Positions 54,560 through 64,000 of a DNA stretch of 64,000 bases are shown here, in pieces. The position numbers and the translations under genes are program-made. Positions within the stretch are counted from its first letter, which is position 1, and each line of letters opens with the position of its first letter. This DNA is from Odoribacter sp. OttesenSCG-928-L07 (lineage in GTDB: Bacteria; Bacteroidota; Bacteroidia; Bacteroidales; BM520), in assembly GCA_030265965.1 (NCBI GenBank), contig JAJDHA010000001.1, forward strand, positions 1-64,000, read 5' to 3'. The notes under the pieces were generated by a model, which saw only the letters and a list, made by a program, of their open reading frames with translations, had not been told where the DNA came from and made no database searches.

Positions 54560-55630
54560 GTGAGTTATAAAAGATTATATCTATATCCAGCAGCTTTAAT
54601 ATACGGATTTATCATTCGCGCACGAAATGCATTTTTTAATTGGGGTTTGTTCAAACAAATTAATCATAAAAATGTATTTGTTATCGGTGTTGGAAATCTT
54701 ACTACCGGCGGAACGGGAAAAACTCCGATGGTTGAATATTTAATTAGAAAATTAAGTAACAACTATAAAGTTGTTGTTCTTAGTCGCGGATACGGAAGAA
54801 AAAGCAGAGGCTTTCGGTTGGTAACACCTTCTGACACAATTCAAAATTCTGGCGATGAACCCTTACAAATTGCTACAAAATTTGAAAATATTAAAGTTGT
54901 GGTACAGGAAGATCGTAATGCGGGAATAAAAAATATTATGAAAAAAATTCCTGATACGGAAATAATTCTTCTTGATGATTCTTTCCAACACAGGAAAGTG
55001 AAGCCTGATATCAACATACTGCTTACAGATTATTTTGACTTATATGCAAACGATTTCTTATTGCCTGTAGGTGGACTTAGAGAGCATAAACATGAAGCTA
55101 AACGTGCTGATGTGGTCATCGTTACTAAGTGTGACAAATTCATATCGCCAATTACAAAAAGATATTTCAAAGAAACTTTAAATTTATTAGAACATCAAAG
55201 ATTATTAACATCATATATTGTTTATGAAGATTTAAAGCATTATGAAAAATCTATTCCGTTTAATTTTGACAAGAAAAAATATACTACAGCAATATGTTTT
55301 TCAGGAATTGCGAATAATTATTGGTTTATTAATGAAATGAAAAATATTTTTTCGGATATAGAAATATTTGAATTTGGGGATCATCACAATTATTCTGTCA
55401 AAGAAATAAAAAAGATTGTACAAAAGTTTAAAGACAATTACGGTAATCGAAAAGTTGTTGTAACTACGGAAAAAGATTTAATGCGATTGAAAAACAAGAA
55501 ATTTGAATCAATCTTAAAAGAAATACCGCTTTTTTATCTACCGATAAAAACAGAATTTCACGATTCTCAGGGTGATGAACTGATAAAAATAATCAAAGAA
55601 AAACTACTCGTCAAAGTCCAAAACAGTTAA
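54560..55630 (+). CDS. lpxK: Tetraacyldisaccharide 4'-kinase
   Basis: 356 residues from a GTG start at 54560. Membrane-proximal N-terminus (YLYPAALIYGFIIRARNAFF), then the kinase P-loop VGNLTTGGTGKTPMVEYL (44-61) and the conserved SRGYGRKSRG, GDEPLQIA and LLDDSFQHRKV with the catalytic Asp. LpxK adds the 4'-phosphate of lipid A. Its last 27 bases overlap the convergent unknown gene. lpxH lies close by on the same strand but is separated by that convergent gene. Confidence 0.95.
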   Translation: MSYKRLYLYPAALIYGFIIRARNAFFNWGLFKQINHKNVFVIGVGNLTTGGTGKTPMVEYLIRKLSNNYKVVVLSRGYGRKSRGFRLVTPSDTIQNSGDEPLQIATKFENIKVVVQEDRNAGIKNIMKKIPDTEIILLDDSFQHRKVKPDINILLTDYFDLYANDFLLPVGGLREHKHEAKRADVVIVTKCDKFISPITKRYFKETLNLLEHQRLLTSYIVYEDLKHYEKSIPFNFDKKKYTTAICFSGIANNYWFINEMKNIFSDIEIFEFGDHHNYSVKEIKKIVQKFKDNYGNRKVVVTTEKDLMRLKNKKFESILKEIPLFYLPIKTEFHDSQGDELIKIIKEKLLVKVQNS

Positions 55631-56107
55631 ACTGTATTTCCAAGGTTTATCTAAATGATATTTTCTTTTATTAAGTGGTGTAACTGCCGCGGCGGCTGCC
55701 ATAAGAGATATTGGTACAACATAATCGGCTGTTGACATTTCTGTCCCTTCTTGGGTTATCAATGCATTAATACCCGTAAGTCCAAGATAAATTGCACCTG
55801 CACCACCTACTGCAGGTTGAAGAAGCTGAATTACCCTTCTATCAACAAAAACCTTTGTAATCTTAGAAATTTCATACTCATTAGAATAATTTACAATAAT
55901 TATATCATCCTCAATCACATTGATCTTTCCTCTAACTTTAATGCAAATATCATTATCACAGTATTTGAAAGATATTTCATCTCCAACGAAATATTTAGCA
56001 TTATATTTAGTGCCGTTTTTTTTCACCAATATCATTTTTTGTGACATCGCAGGCAAGGTAAAAAGCATTAATAATAACACAATACATATATGCAACTTAT
56101 TATTCAT
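55604..56107 (-). CDS. Small exported or membrane protein, function unknown
   Basis: 167 residues. Signal peptide MNNKLHICIVLLLMLFTLPAMSQ, a strand-rich middle (MILVKKNGTKYNAKYFVGDEISFKYCDND, IIIVNYSNEYEISKITKVFVDRR) and a late hydrophobic stretch (VVPISLMAAAAAVTPLNKRKYHL). It sits convergent with lpxK and divergent from lpxH. No family was recognised. Bacteroidota genomes carry similar small exported proteins next to lipid A genes, but I cannot tie this one to lipid A. Confidence 0.7.
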   Translation of the reverse strand: MNNKLHICIVLLLMLFTLPAMSQKMILVKKNGTKYNAKYFVGDEISFKYCDNDICIKVRGKINVIEDDIIIVNYSNEYEISKITKVFVDRRVIQLLQPAVGGAGAIYLGLTGINALITQEGTEMSTADYVVPISLMAAAAAVTPLNKRKYHLDKPWKYSLTVLDFDE

Positions 56108-56127
56108 ACGATTCTAATTATATTCGA

Positions 56128-56135
56128 CAAAGATA
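56128..56135 (-). promoter_or_regulatory. Promoter -7 box for the small exported protein
   Basis: TATCTTTG on the minus strand, 20 bases before the ATG at 56107. Confidence 0.5.
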
Positions 56136-56162
56136 GCATTTTTTTATTTGCAAAATAACAGC

Positions 56163-56170
56163 TATCTTTG
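56163..56170 (+). promoter_or_regulatory. Promoter -7 box for the lpxH-pncA-pncB operon
   Basis: TATCTTTG, 26 bases before the ATG at 56197, divergent from the box at 56128-56135. Confidence 0.55.
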
Positions 56171-56196
56171 AAGCGAAAAAATTATTATGATTTTTT

Positions 56197-56967
56197 ATGT
56201 CGATTGATCAAAAAAAATATTACTTTCTGTCTGATTTTCATCTTGGTATCCCCGATAACAAAAGTTCGAGAGAAAGAGAGATAATACTTATAAATTGGTT
56301 TAATGAAGTAAAAACCGATGCAAAAGAAATATATATCTTAGGTGATATATTCGATTTTTGGTTTGAATACTCTAAGGTAGTACCAAAAGGTTATGTAAGG
56401 TTTCTTGCAAAGCTGGCTGAACTGATTGAATCAGGCGTGAAAATTCATGTTTTTCATGGAAATCACGATCTTTGGGAATTTAAATATTTACGCGATGAAA
56501 TAGGTGTTATATACCATCGCAAACCTGAAACAATAGAATGTAACGGTAAAAAAATTCACTTGGCTCACGGCGACGGATTAGGTCCTGATGATATCTTCTA
56601 TAAATTATTATTAAGAATTTTTGAAGGAAAATTCAATCAATTTTTATTCAAATGGATTCATCCCGATTTAGGAATACGATTCGCATTGAGTTTATCAAAC
56701 AAGCATAGATATATAAAACGTCATGAAAGAGGTAAAGACATACAAATCAATCTCGACAATGAATTACTATATAAATATGCCCTTGAAAAAAATAAAGATA
56801 ATACTGAAATCGATTACTTTATTTTTGGTCATAGACATATTCCAATCATTGCTGATATTCCCGACAGCAAAGCTAAGTTTGCATTACTGGGCGATTGGAT
56901 GACTCATTATACTTATTGTATTGTTGATGAATCGGGAAATTTAACTTTAAATAAATTCATTTCTTAA
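56197..56967 (+). CDS. lpxH: UDP-2,3-diacylglucosamine diphosphatase (LpxH family)
   Basis: 256 residues, a calcineurin-type metallophosphoesterase. Metal-binding motifs in order: LSDFHLG (D13, H15), LGDIFDFWFE, FHGNHDLW, LAHGDGLGPDD and FGHRHIP. LpxH makes lipid X from UDP-2,3-diacylglucosamine. Bacteroidota also carry LpxH-like proteins, and this assignment rests on motif set, length and closeness to lpxK. It begins a tight operon (14-, 10- and 7-base gaps) with two NAD-salvage genes and a large exported protein. Confidence 0.88.
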   Translation: MSIDQKKYYFLSDFHLGIPDNKSSREREIILINWFNEVKTDAKEIYILGDIFDFWFEYSKVVPKGYVRFLAKLAELIESGVKIHVFHGNHDLWEFKYLRDEIGVIYHRKPETIECNGKKIHLAHGDGLGPDDIFYKLLLRIFEGKFNQFLFKWIHPDLGIRFALSLSNKHRYIKRHERGKDIQINLDNELLYKYALEKNKDNTEIDYFIFGHRHIPIIADIPDSKAKFALLGDWMTHYTYCIVDESGNLTLNKFIS

Positions 56968-56981
56968 TAAAAGGTCTAAAT

Positions 56982-57548
56982 ATGAATACATTACTTGTTG
57001 TTGATGTGCAAAATGATTTTCTTCCGGGAGGACAATTGGGCATTAATAATGCAGATTCAATAATAGAAAAAATCAATGAAATTACAAAACTTTTTGATTA
57101 TTGTATTTTTACTAAAGATTGGCACCCAGCTAATCATTCGAGCTTTATAAACATTTGGCCAAAGCATTGTATTCAATATAGCTCAGGCGCTGAATTTTCT
57201 AAAAACTTAATTGTTCCCAAAGATGCAATAATAATATACAAAGGAATGGATAATGTAATTGATTCGTATTCCGCCTTTTTCGACAATGATAAAACTTCTG
57301 AAACACCTCTTAACAGTATATTATTAAGTAAAAAAGTTGATACTATATATATTTGTGGATTAGCAACCGATTATTGTGTAAAATATTCTGTAATGGATGC
57401 TTTGTCGTTAGGATATAAAACTTACGTTATTGCAGATCTTACCAGAGCAGTTAATGTTTGTCCAAATGATTATGAAACAGCAATAGAAGAAATGAAAAAT
57501 GCAGGTGCAATAATTGTTACATCCGATGATTTAAAACTCAACAAATAA
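56982..57548 (+). CDS. pncA: Nicotinamidase
   Basis: 188 residues, isochorismatase-fold amidase that turns nicotinamide into nicotinate. The catalytic set is visible: D8 in VVDVQNDF, K87 in IIIYKGMD and C132 in ATDYCVKYSV. The metal site KDWHPANHSSF (D46, H48, H52) is complete. With pncB downstream it makes a Preiss-Handler salvage pair. It is 14 bases after lpxH. Confidence 0.93.
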   Translation: MNTLLVVDVQNDFLPGGQLGINNADSIIEKINEITKLFDYCIFTKDWHPANHSSFINIWPKHCIQYSSGAEFSKNLIVPKDAIIIYKGMDNVIDSYSAFFDNDKTSETPLNSILLSKKVDTIYICGLATDYCVKYSVMDALSLGYKTYVIADLTRAVNVCPNDYETAIEEMKNAGAIIVTSDDLKLNK

Positions 57549-57558
57549 AATCAAGAAA

Positions 57559-58722
57559 ATGATTAAATCAATATTAGACAATGATTTTTACAAATTTACG
57601 ATGCAAAAAGCAACGATAAATTTATTTCCGCGCGCAATAGTTAAATATGAGTTTATTAATAGAGCAGGAACGTTATTTCCTGACGGATTCGACAAAATTT
57701 TAATGGAGAATATCAAAGAAATGCGCAGTATAAAACTCACTAAGGATGAAAAAGATTACCTAATTTCGAGATGTTACTTTTTAGATCCGGCATATATCGA
57801 CTTCCTTGCCGGTTATCGTTTCGACCCTGACGAAGTAACCGTAACTTGTATTGATGGAAAATTAGAAATAAGTATTATTGGATATTGGTATAGAGCAATT
57901 TTATGGGAGATACCACTAATGGCTTTAGTCTCAGAATTGTATTTTAATATTTTAGGAGAACCGATACTGCCAGAAAATGAAATTCAAAAAAATGCGGAAG
58001 AGAAAATGAAATTCTATGAATCTCTCTGTGTTCGTGTTTCTGATTTTGGTACTCGCCGTAGATATTCATATAATAATCATGATAAAATAATTCAAACTCT
58101 AATAAAATTCTCTGACTCAACTTTCTTAGGCACTTCTAATGTGCATTTTGCTCAAAAATATAATGTTAGCCCAATGGGAACTCAAGCACATGAATGGTTT
58201 ATGTTTCATGCAGCAAAATACGGATTTAAAATGGCAACTAAATTTGCACTTGAACATTGGATAGATATTTATCGCGGCGATCTCGGAATTGCGCTCTCGG
58301 ATACTTTTACAACAGATCTTTTTTACCTTTATTTTGATACAAAGTTTGCAAAATTATTCGACGGTGTACGCCACGATTCCGGCGACCCAATCGTGTTCGC
58401 AGAAAAAACAATCAATCATTATAAAAAACTCGGTATTGATCCTACTACAAAATCAATTGTTTTCTCCGATTCGTTAACCCCGGAAAGAGTAAAAGAAATT
58501 CGCGATTATTGCTCGGGGAAAATTAGATTCTCATTCGGAATAGGAACTAACTTTACTAACGATGTTGGTGTTACACCTTTAAATATCGTTATCAAAATGA
58601 CAGAAGCTAAACCTGAAGGTAGAAATTGGGTAAATACAATAAAATTATCTGACGAAGCAAGCAAAAATACCGGCGATCCATATACAATCGACCTCTGTAA
58701 AAGAGTTATTGAAATACATTAA
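57559..58722 (+). CDS. pncB: Nicotinate phosphoribosyltransferase
   Basis: 387 residues, matching the roughly 390-400-residue bacterial class. Features: N-terminal LDNDFYKFTMQKA, VRVSDFGTRRRYS (active-site His/Arg region), GTSNVHFAQKYNVSPMGTQAHEWFM, and DVGVTPLNIVIKMTEA. It condenses nicotinate with PRPP to nicotinate mononucleotide. Together with nicotinamidase it recycles nicotinamide to NAD. It is followed by the large exported protein only 7 bases later. Confidence 0.95.
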   Translation: MIKSILDNDFYKFTMQKATINLFPRAIVKYEFINRAGTLFPDGFDKILMENIKEMRSIKLTKDEKDYLISRCYFLDPAYIDFLAGYRFDPDEVTVTCIDGKLEISIIGYWYRAILWEIPLMALVSELYFNILGEPILPENEIQKNAEEKMKFYESLCVRVSDFGTRRRYSYNNHDKIIQTLIKFSDSTFLGTSNVHFAQKYNVSPMGTQAHEWFMFHAAKYGFKMATKFALEHWIDIYRGDLGIALSDTFTTDLFYLYFDTKFAKLFDGVRHDSGDPIVFAEKTINHYKKLGIDPTTKSIVFSDSLTPERVKEIRDYCSGKIRFSFGIGTNFTNDVGVTPLNIVIKMTEAKPEGRNWVNTIKLSDEASKNTGDPYTIDLCKRVIEIH

Positions 58723-58729
58723 AACAATA

Positions 58730-61700
58730 ATGAAAAAATTATTTTCAATAATTGCTTTTTTGTTTTGTGCATTATTATTTTATGGACAAGATTCTGAAGT
58801 GTTATTTTCTCCGAGTAATGACCTGAATTTGCAATTCAATTCTTATATCGAAAATATTGGGAAAGATTTTACAAAAGAAGATATTCAAAATATAAAGACA
58901 AACTTTTCACAAATCATAAGTAACAATAAATTCAATTATTTTTTTGAAGAACAATTATGCAATTCATTAAATTGTCTCAAAATAAATAATACATCCTTTC
59001 CTATTATTAAGGTTTTTATATCTGCCTATTTGAATATGTTGAACAGCAATTTCAACGAGAAAGATTGTGAAAACTGGACAAGAGCAATTTGCAGCATTAA
59101 TCCGAATTTGCAACTATTTAATCTTTGGGAGGAACTTTTTGCAAATTATACAGTAAGCATTACTTCCTTCGGCAAATGGCAAGTTTTAAATTCAGCAAAA
59201 ATGGAATTAGTTTACAATAATGATGCTCCGCATATTGTTTTTGAAAAAGGAATGTTAACATGTCCGTTGAATGATAGTATTAAAATTCATGACTGTTCCG
59301 GAAAGATTAATCTTATTTCAAAAGAGTTTACCGGCATTCATGGTTTCATTTATTGGGAAAAGGCAGGAATGAATAGAGATTCTGTTTTTGCTGAATTACC
59401 TGCAACATACAAATTAACTCTTGATAATATTACAATTACTGTAGAAGCTGCCAAATTATACCACAAAAAGTACTTCTCAGGTAATGCTTTGTTAGGAAAG
59501 GTTACAGACAGATGCATTCAAGGTACTAACGAAGCGAATGCGAGATATCCGAAGTTTAATGTTTATTCTGAAAACCCAGTATTAATACAAAATATTTATC
59601 CTAATATTAATTATTTTGGTGGATTTGAATTAGAAGGAAGTCAAATAATAGGTTCAAACAATAAAAATCTTGATGCGGAAATCACTATTCAACACAATGG
59701 TAAAAAAAGTGTTGTATTGAAATCAAAACATTTTAATTTAAAAAAGGATAGTTTTGCTGCAAGTGAAACAAACTTTAAACTTATTACAGCAAAAGATACT
59801 ATTTCACATTCCAACGCAAGTGCTAAATATTCTCTGAAAAACAATGAATTGGAAATAATTCGTGACCCCAAAAAGAGGGGAGGCGCTCCCTTTTCCAGCA
59901 CTTACCACAAACTAAATATTTATTGTGATTATGTGAATTGGAAACTTGGAAGTGATGAAATAAGATTTACGTCCGGAACATCCATTGTTAAAGAAGGAAA
60001 AGCATTCTTCGAATCAAAAAATTTCTTTTCAAAAGATAGATTTCGCCAATTTGAAGCTGCCGACGGAACTAATTCAATCATTCAACTTGTTAAATTCACA
60101 AGAAAAAAATCTGATATTTTTTATCTTTACGAATATGCTGAATTCTGTAAAAAAGGTGAGGATCAGGTGAAAACAAGCTTGTTGCTTATGTCAAATTTGG
60201 AACTCTTAGATTATGACTTGGAAAACGACAGAATTACAGTTAATAAAAAATTGTACGATTATGTTGCTGCGTATAGTGAGAATAGAGATTATGATATTAT
60301 AAGCATTTTTTCTGATGTAAAAGGAATAGATAATGCTGTTTTAGATTATAATACAGACTTATTAACTATTAGTGGAGTTAGTAAAATAGTGTTTAGCGAA
60401 AAAAATAATGTAATCTTATATCCATCTGATAACAAAATAAATGTTCTTGATGAACTTACCTTAGAATATGGTGGTTATTTGCAAGCTGGATTAGTGGATT
60501 TTTATGTACAATCAGGAACTTTCGATTATCATAATTTTAAAATGAAGTTAACGCAAATCGATTCGATGAGCTTTTTCGTTAATACTGAAGAACTTGACCA
60601 GTATGGGAAACCAATTGTTTCAAAAGTAAACAGTCCTATCCAAAATCTTTCAGGAATACTTGAGATAAATAAGATTTTCAATAAATCAGGTAATTTAGAT
60701 TATCCGGAATATCCGATTTTCACATGTGATGATTTTGCACATATCTATTATGATGATCAAGATGGTTGTTATCAGGCTTATAACAGAGATGAATTTTATT
60801 TTCAGGTTGAGCCGTTTGCCATAAATAATATGCAAGATTTCTTGCCTAATAATCTTTCATTAGAAGGAGAATTTGTTTCCGCAGGAATCTTTCCGAACTT
60901 CAAGGAAAAAGCTACAATAATGCCAGATCTTTCATTAGGATTTATCCATCAAACCCCGCCGGAAGGTTATCCGATGTATGGTGGAAAAGGTAAATTCTTT
61001 AATACAATTGTTTTAGGTAATGGTTGCTTGAAAGGTCAAGGTAGAATTGATTATATTACAGCATCATTAAAATCTGAAGATTTCGCAATTTATCCGGATT
61101 CTGTAATTGCTGTTGTCGAGCATTTAAATATTAATGAACTTGTTTCTACTGTTGAATATCCTCAAGTAGCTGGTAATACATCAACAATGTTTTGGAATGT
61201 TAATGAAAACTTTATGGATTTCAATACAGTTTCAGGCGAGCCGTATTACTTTTTTAATAACTTCATAAGTCTGGAAGGCAACCTATTATATTCTCCGGAA
61301 TATTTAAAAGGGAATGGAATTATTAACAAAGATAATGGAATAATTATTTCTAATGATTTTGAATTTAAGGCACAAAGTTTTTATGCTGATTCATCACATT
61401 TTCAATTATATCTTCCCGGAAATAAATATTTGGCAATTGAAGTAGATAATTATAATGCGTCTTTAAATGTAAATAATCAATCGGTAAACTTTAATGCTAA
61501 TAATAAAGATAGTTGTGGATTATATTTTAAAGAAAATGCTTATTTTGTTGAATATGACAAATTTGAATGGAAAATCAACGAAAACTCTTTAATCTTAGGA
61601 GATAAAGATTTTCAATCGCAGATCTTAACAGATTCCTCATTAAATAATATTATTAACTCAAATGTAGAAGCATATCTTGCAACTTCATTAAGTAAAAAGA

Positions 61701-63247
61701 CTGATTCTTTGCAATTTTATACTAAAAATGGCTATTATGATGTTGATGCTTTTGTATTAACATTGAGTGGAATTAATTACATTAAAATTTCGGATGCAGC
61801 AATTTTCCCCAGCGACGGTTCGGTAAAAATTACTGCCGGCGGAACAATGATGCCGGTTTCTGATGGTTTTATGATTATTAATCCTGAAAATAAATACCAT
61901 ACATTATATAATATAAACTTAACAGTAGAATCAAAGGATATACTAAAAGGTTCAGGTTACTACAATTATGTTGATGTTACAAAAAATGTGACTCCAATAT
62001 ATGTTGAAAGTATTACGAGCAACGAAGAGCAGGTAAGAGGTAGGGCTGTTATCTCCGAATTAAGTCCCTTGCTTTTAAATCCGGTTGTAGAATATCAAGG
62101 CATGATAAGTATGAATAATACTTCACCGGAATTGGAATTTAACGGCTACTATAATATTAAACAAGTCTGTTTCGAAAACAAAACATGGATTAAATTGGAT
62201 CATAGTATTGAACCGAATAACATTATTCTTCCTGCTAATGAAAGTAGGTTGTCAAAAGAAAACAAACCGATATATTCAGGTTTGATTTTTTCAAATCCGG
62301 GAGCAATTCTTTATCCGGCATTTTTATCTTCCAAAAATAAGACTACCGATATTTCAATTTTTAATGTTGAAGGATTGTTGAGTTTTAATGGAAATATTTA
62401 TACAATTTCAAACTCAACAGAGACTGCCGATTTGAATAATATTAATGATTCAATAAGAGTTAGCGATTCAGCAAGCTATCTCAATATGGTAAGAGATTTT
62501 CCTAAAGAATATCTTACTCTTGATGCTCAAACCTGTACGATGAGTGGTAGTGGTAAGTTCGATTTTCTGGAAAATCCCGGAAGAATTTCTGTTGTAGCTG
62601 CCGGCGATTTCAACTATAATTTGATGACAGAAAATATTACCGCTGAGGTTTCACTCTTTCTTGATTTCCATTTTAATAATCAAGCATTGAAAATAATGGC
62701 TGATGAAATTCAAAATTCTCTCCAGATAACTGAACAACAAATTGCTAATGAAGATAAATATTACTCAGCATTAAGTTATCTTCTTGATGAAAAAGAATTT
62801 GAATCATATTACAGTGCTATTAGTGATTTTGGGATTGCTCAAATTACTCCCAAATTATTACAATCTAAAATTGCAATATCAAATGTTAAGCTTGTTTGGA
62901 ATGATGTAGATAAAGTGTTTTATTCAGAAGGTCCAATTACGATTTCAGCTATAAATGGTCAAGTTGTAAATAAAGCTATAAATGGAGCTGTTGAAATTTC
63001 TAAATTTGGTGGAACAGAATCTATTACATTGATGTTAGTTGCGAAAAATTTTGAAACACAAATTGAAGAAAATTATTTCTTTCAATACCACAATAACAAT
63101 ATGTTTACTTATTCTACTAACGAAAGGTTTTCCAAGTTAATTCGTACTGATGGGAATAAGACGCGCCGACTAAAACGCAAAGGTGATTTGCCACCGTATC
63201 AATATATTTTAGATACGGATGAAAGGTTTTTATCTTTTGGATTTTAG
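58730..63247 (+). CDS. Large exported protein of unknown function
   Basis: 1505 residues from the ATG at 58730 (MKKLFSIIAFLFCALLFYGQ, signal peptide); the frame opens at 58709, inside pncB. The body is almost entirely short beta-strand segments rich in Asn, Tyr and Phe with recurring D-S-x-x-F and FxxxxF patterns (LTLEYGGYLQAGLVDFYVQSGTF, YPMYGGKGKFFNTIVLGNGCLKGQGRIDY, NPVVEYQGMISMNNTSPELEFNGYYNI). No catalytic motif, TPR or cysteine cluster was seen. The C-terminus is basic (RTDGNKTRRLKRKGDLPP) and lacks a T9SS signal. It may be an envelope structural or transport protein. Its link to NAD salvage is by operon only. Confidence 0.75.
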   Translation: MKKLFSIIAFLFCALLFYGQDSEVLFSPSNDLNLQFNSYIENIGKDFTKEDIQNIKTNFSQIISNNKFNYFFEEQLCNSLNCLKINNTSFPIIKVFISAYLNMLNSNFNEKDCENWTRAICSINPNLQLFNLWEELFANYTVSITSFGKWQVLNSAKMELVYNNDAPHIVFEKGMLTCPLNDSIKIHDCSGKINLISKEFTGIHGFIYWEKAGMNRDSVFAELPATYKLTLDNITITVEAAKLYHKKYFSGNALLGKVTDRCIQGTNEANARYPKFNVYSENPVLIQNIYPNINYFGGFELEGSQIIGSNNKNLDAEITIQHNGKKSVVLKSKHFNLKKDSFAASETNFKLITAKDTISHSNASAKYSLKNNELEIIRDPKKRGGAPFSSTYHKLNIYCDYVNWKLGSDEIRFTSGTSIVKEGKAFFESKNFFSKDRFRQFEAADGTNSIIQLVKFTRKKSDIFYLYEYAEFCKKGEDQVKTSLLLMSNLELLDYDLENDRITVNKKLYDYVAAYSENRDYDIISIFSDVKGIDNAVLDYNTDLLTISGVSKIVFSEKNNVILYPSDNKINVLDELTLEYGGYLQAGLVDFYVQSGTFDYHNFKMKLTQIDSMSFFVNTEELDQYGKPIVSKVNSPIQNLSGILEINKIFNKSGNLDYPEYPIFTCDDFAHIYYDDQDGCYQAYNRDEFYFQVEPFAINNMQDFLPNNLSLEGEFVSAGIFPNFKEKATIMPDLSLGFIHQTPPEGYPMYGGKGKFFNTIVLGNGCLKGQGRIDYITASLKSEDFAIYPDSVIAVVEHLNINELVSTVEYPQVAGNTSTMFWNVNENFMDFNTVSGEPYYFFNNFISLEGNLLYSPEYLKGNGIINKDNGIIISNDFEFKAQSFYADSSHFQLYLPGNKYLAIEVDNYNASLNVNNQSVNFNANNKDSCGLYFKENAYFVEYDKFEWKINENSLILGDKDFQSQILTDSSLNNIINSNVEAYLATSLSKKTDSLQFYTKNGYYDVDAFVLTLSGINYIKISDAAIFPSDGSVKITAGGTMMPVSDGFMIINPENKYHTLYNINLTVESKDILKGSGYYNYVDVTKNVTPIYVESITSNEEQVRGRAVISELSPLLLNPVVEYQGMISMNNTSPELEFNGYYNIKQVCFENKTWIKLDHSIEPNNIILPANESRLSKENKPIYSGLIFSNPGAILYPAFLSSKNKTTDISIFNVEGLLSFNGNIYTISNSTETADLNNINDSIRVSDSASYLNMVRDFPKEYLTLDAQTCTMSGSGKFDFLENPGRISVVAAGDFNYNLMTENITAEVSLFLDFHFNNQALKIMADEIQNSLQITEQQIANEDKYYSALSYLLDEKEFESYYSAISDFGIAQITPKLLQSKIAISNVKLVWNDVDKVFYSEGPITISAINGQVVNKAINGAVEISKFGGTESITLMLVAKNFETQIEENYFFQYHNNNMFTYSTNERFSKLIRTDGNKTRRLKRKGDLPPYQYILDTDERFLSFGF

Positions 63248-64000
63248 TATTCGTATTTATCCTTCCACCTATTTTTTAGAAACTTACGGTGTTCTTCTTC
63301 GCGTAAGTTCTTTTGAGGATCGTAGAACTTCTTGCCGCTTAACTTTTTCGGAAGAAATTCCTGCTCAACAAAATTATCTTGATACGAATGAGCGTATTTA
63401 TAATTTTTTGAATATCCAATATCTTTCATCAATTTTGTAGGGGCATTGCGAAGATGTAGCGGCACCGGATCAACGCCATTTTTACGAATATAATTTTGTG
63501 CTTCATCTATTGCCATATACGAGGCATTGCTTTTTGGAGAGCATGCTAAATATATTGCAGTTTGTGAAAGAATTAATCTCGACTCGGGCCATCCGATTTT
63601 TTTTATGGCATCAAAACAGGTATTTGCTAACAATAAAGCATTCGGATTTGCATTGCCAATATCTTCGGAAGCTAATATTAACATTCTACGAGCAATGAAC
63701 TCCGGTGCTTCACCTCCTTCAATCATTCTTGCGAGCCAATAAACGGCGCCATTCGGGTCGCTGCCGCGCATCGACTTGATGAATGCTGAAATGATATCAT
63801 AATGCATCTCTCCGTTTTTGTCGTATAAAGCAAGATTTTGTTGGATGACTCCTAAAACAATATCATCTGTGACAACAATATCTTTTCCCGGACTAATATT
63901 TTGTATTTCAAAGCTAACAACCAATTCCAATGCATTTAGTAATTTTCTGGCATCACCGCCTGAAACTGTAATCAACGCTTCATTCTCTTGAATGATAACT
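63244..64000 (-). CDS. rarA: Replication-associated recombination protein A (partial)
   Basis: The 5' part is cut by the window end; the last about 250 residues are visible. GGDARKLLNALELVV begins the post-ATPase helical lid. LYDKNGEMHYDIISAFIKSMRGSDPNGAVYWLARMIEGGEAPEFIARRMLILASEDIG is the family's signature C-terminal tetramerisation domain. The 3' end overlaps the unknown exported gene by 4 bases. RarA (MgsA) is an AAA+ protein acting at stalled replication forks. The ATPase motifs lie outside the window. Confidence 0.93.
   Translation of the reverse strand, partial: VIIQENEALITVSGGDARKLLNALELVVSFEIQNISPGKDIVVTDDIVLGVIQQNLALYDKNGEMHYDIISAFIKSMRGSDPNGAVYWLARMIEGGEAPEFIARRMLILASEDIGNANPNALLLANTCFDAIKKIGWPESRLILSQTAIYLACSPKSNASYMAIDEAQNYIRKNGVDPVPLHLRNAPTKLMKDIGYSKNYKYAHSYQDNFVEQEFLPKKLSGKKFYDPQKNLREEEHRKFLKNRWKDKYEY

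Noticed and set aside
1-64000. tRNA, rRNA or CRISPR array
   Set aside because: No cloverleaf with a TTCGA loop, rRNA block or regularly spaced repeats was seen by eye; short tRNAs could be missed.

Overview
The window is AT-rich core chromosome of a member of the Bacteroidota, most likely Bacteroidales. The evidence is a GldH-type lipoprotein, a type IX secretion C-terminal signal, an OstA-like protein, SPOR and DUF4838 proteins, a TPR/HTH regulator, and many promoters of the Bacteroidota form TAnnTTTG with very short leaders. Shine-Dalgarno sequences are mostly absent. No rRNA, tRNA, CRISPR array, intact IS element or prophage was seen. A species cannot be named.

Layout. 1-100 is a GC-rich block unlike its surroundings. 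170-8900 holds an exported barrel protein, an rhlE-cold-shock operon with a roughly 350-nt leader, a lipoprotein flavin reductase coupled to a flavodoxin/ferredoxin protein, two exported unknowns, gldH, an HD hydrolase and dxr. 8900-12200 has a T9SS-secreted Asp-box protein divergent from a TPR/HTH regulator. 12400-22000 carries rseP-gpmI-ostA, a candidate small RNA in front of pgi, then leuS and purN.

22000-33200 is the accessory island: an operon on the minus strand inserted between purN and prs. Read 5' to 3' it is hsdM, rhuM-fic fusion, a DUF1016 relic with two internal deletions, hsdS, a GHKL ATPase fused to a PD-(D/E)XK-type nuclease domain, a rhuM fragment, a Bro-N fragment, rhuM, hsdR. 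The island is bounded by 16-bp inverted copies of one sequence, and a third near-identical copy lies inside it. hsdM carries an in-frame palindromic insertion. This island is the best candidate for a little-described defence system: a type I restriction-modification core with a built-in ATPase-nuclease and Fic/RhuM accessories.

33200-42400 returns to core genes: prs-rplY, a TetR regulator with a candidate operator, an M23/LysM peptidase, a feoAB fusion followed by a barrel protein, and a DUF4838 protein. 42400-51500 is a SPOR, alpha-2-macroglobulin and acyl-ACP synthetase/acyltransferase gene line. 51500-64000 holds a small hydrophobic ORF with its own promoter and hairpin before ruvB, hsp20, a zinc-ribbon protein, lpxK, and an operon of lpxH, pncA and pncB (NAD salvage) followed by a 1505-residue exported protein of unknown function. 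The 5'-truncated rarA gene closes the window.
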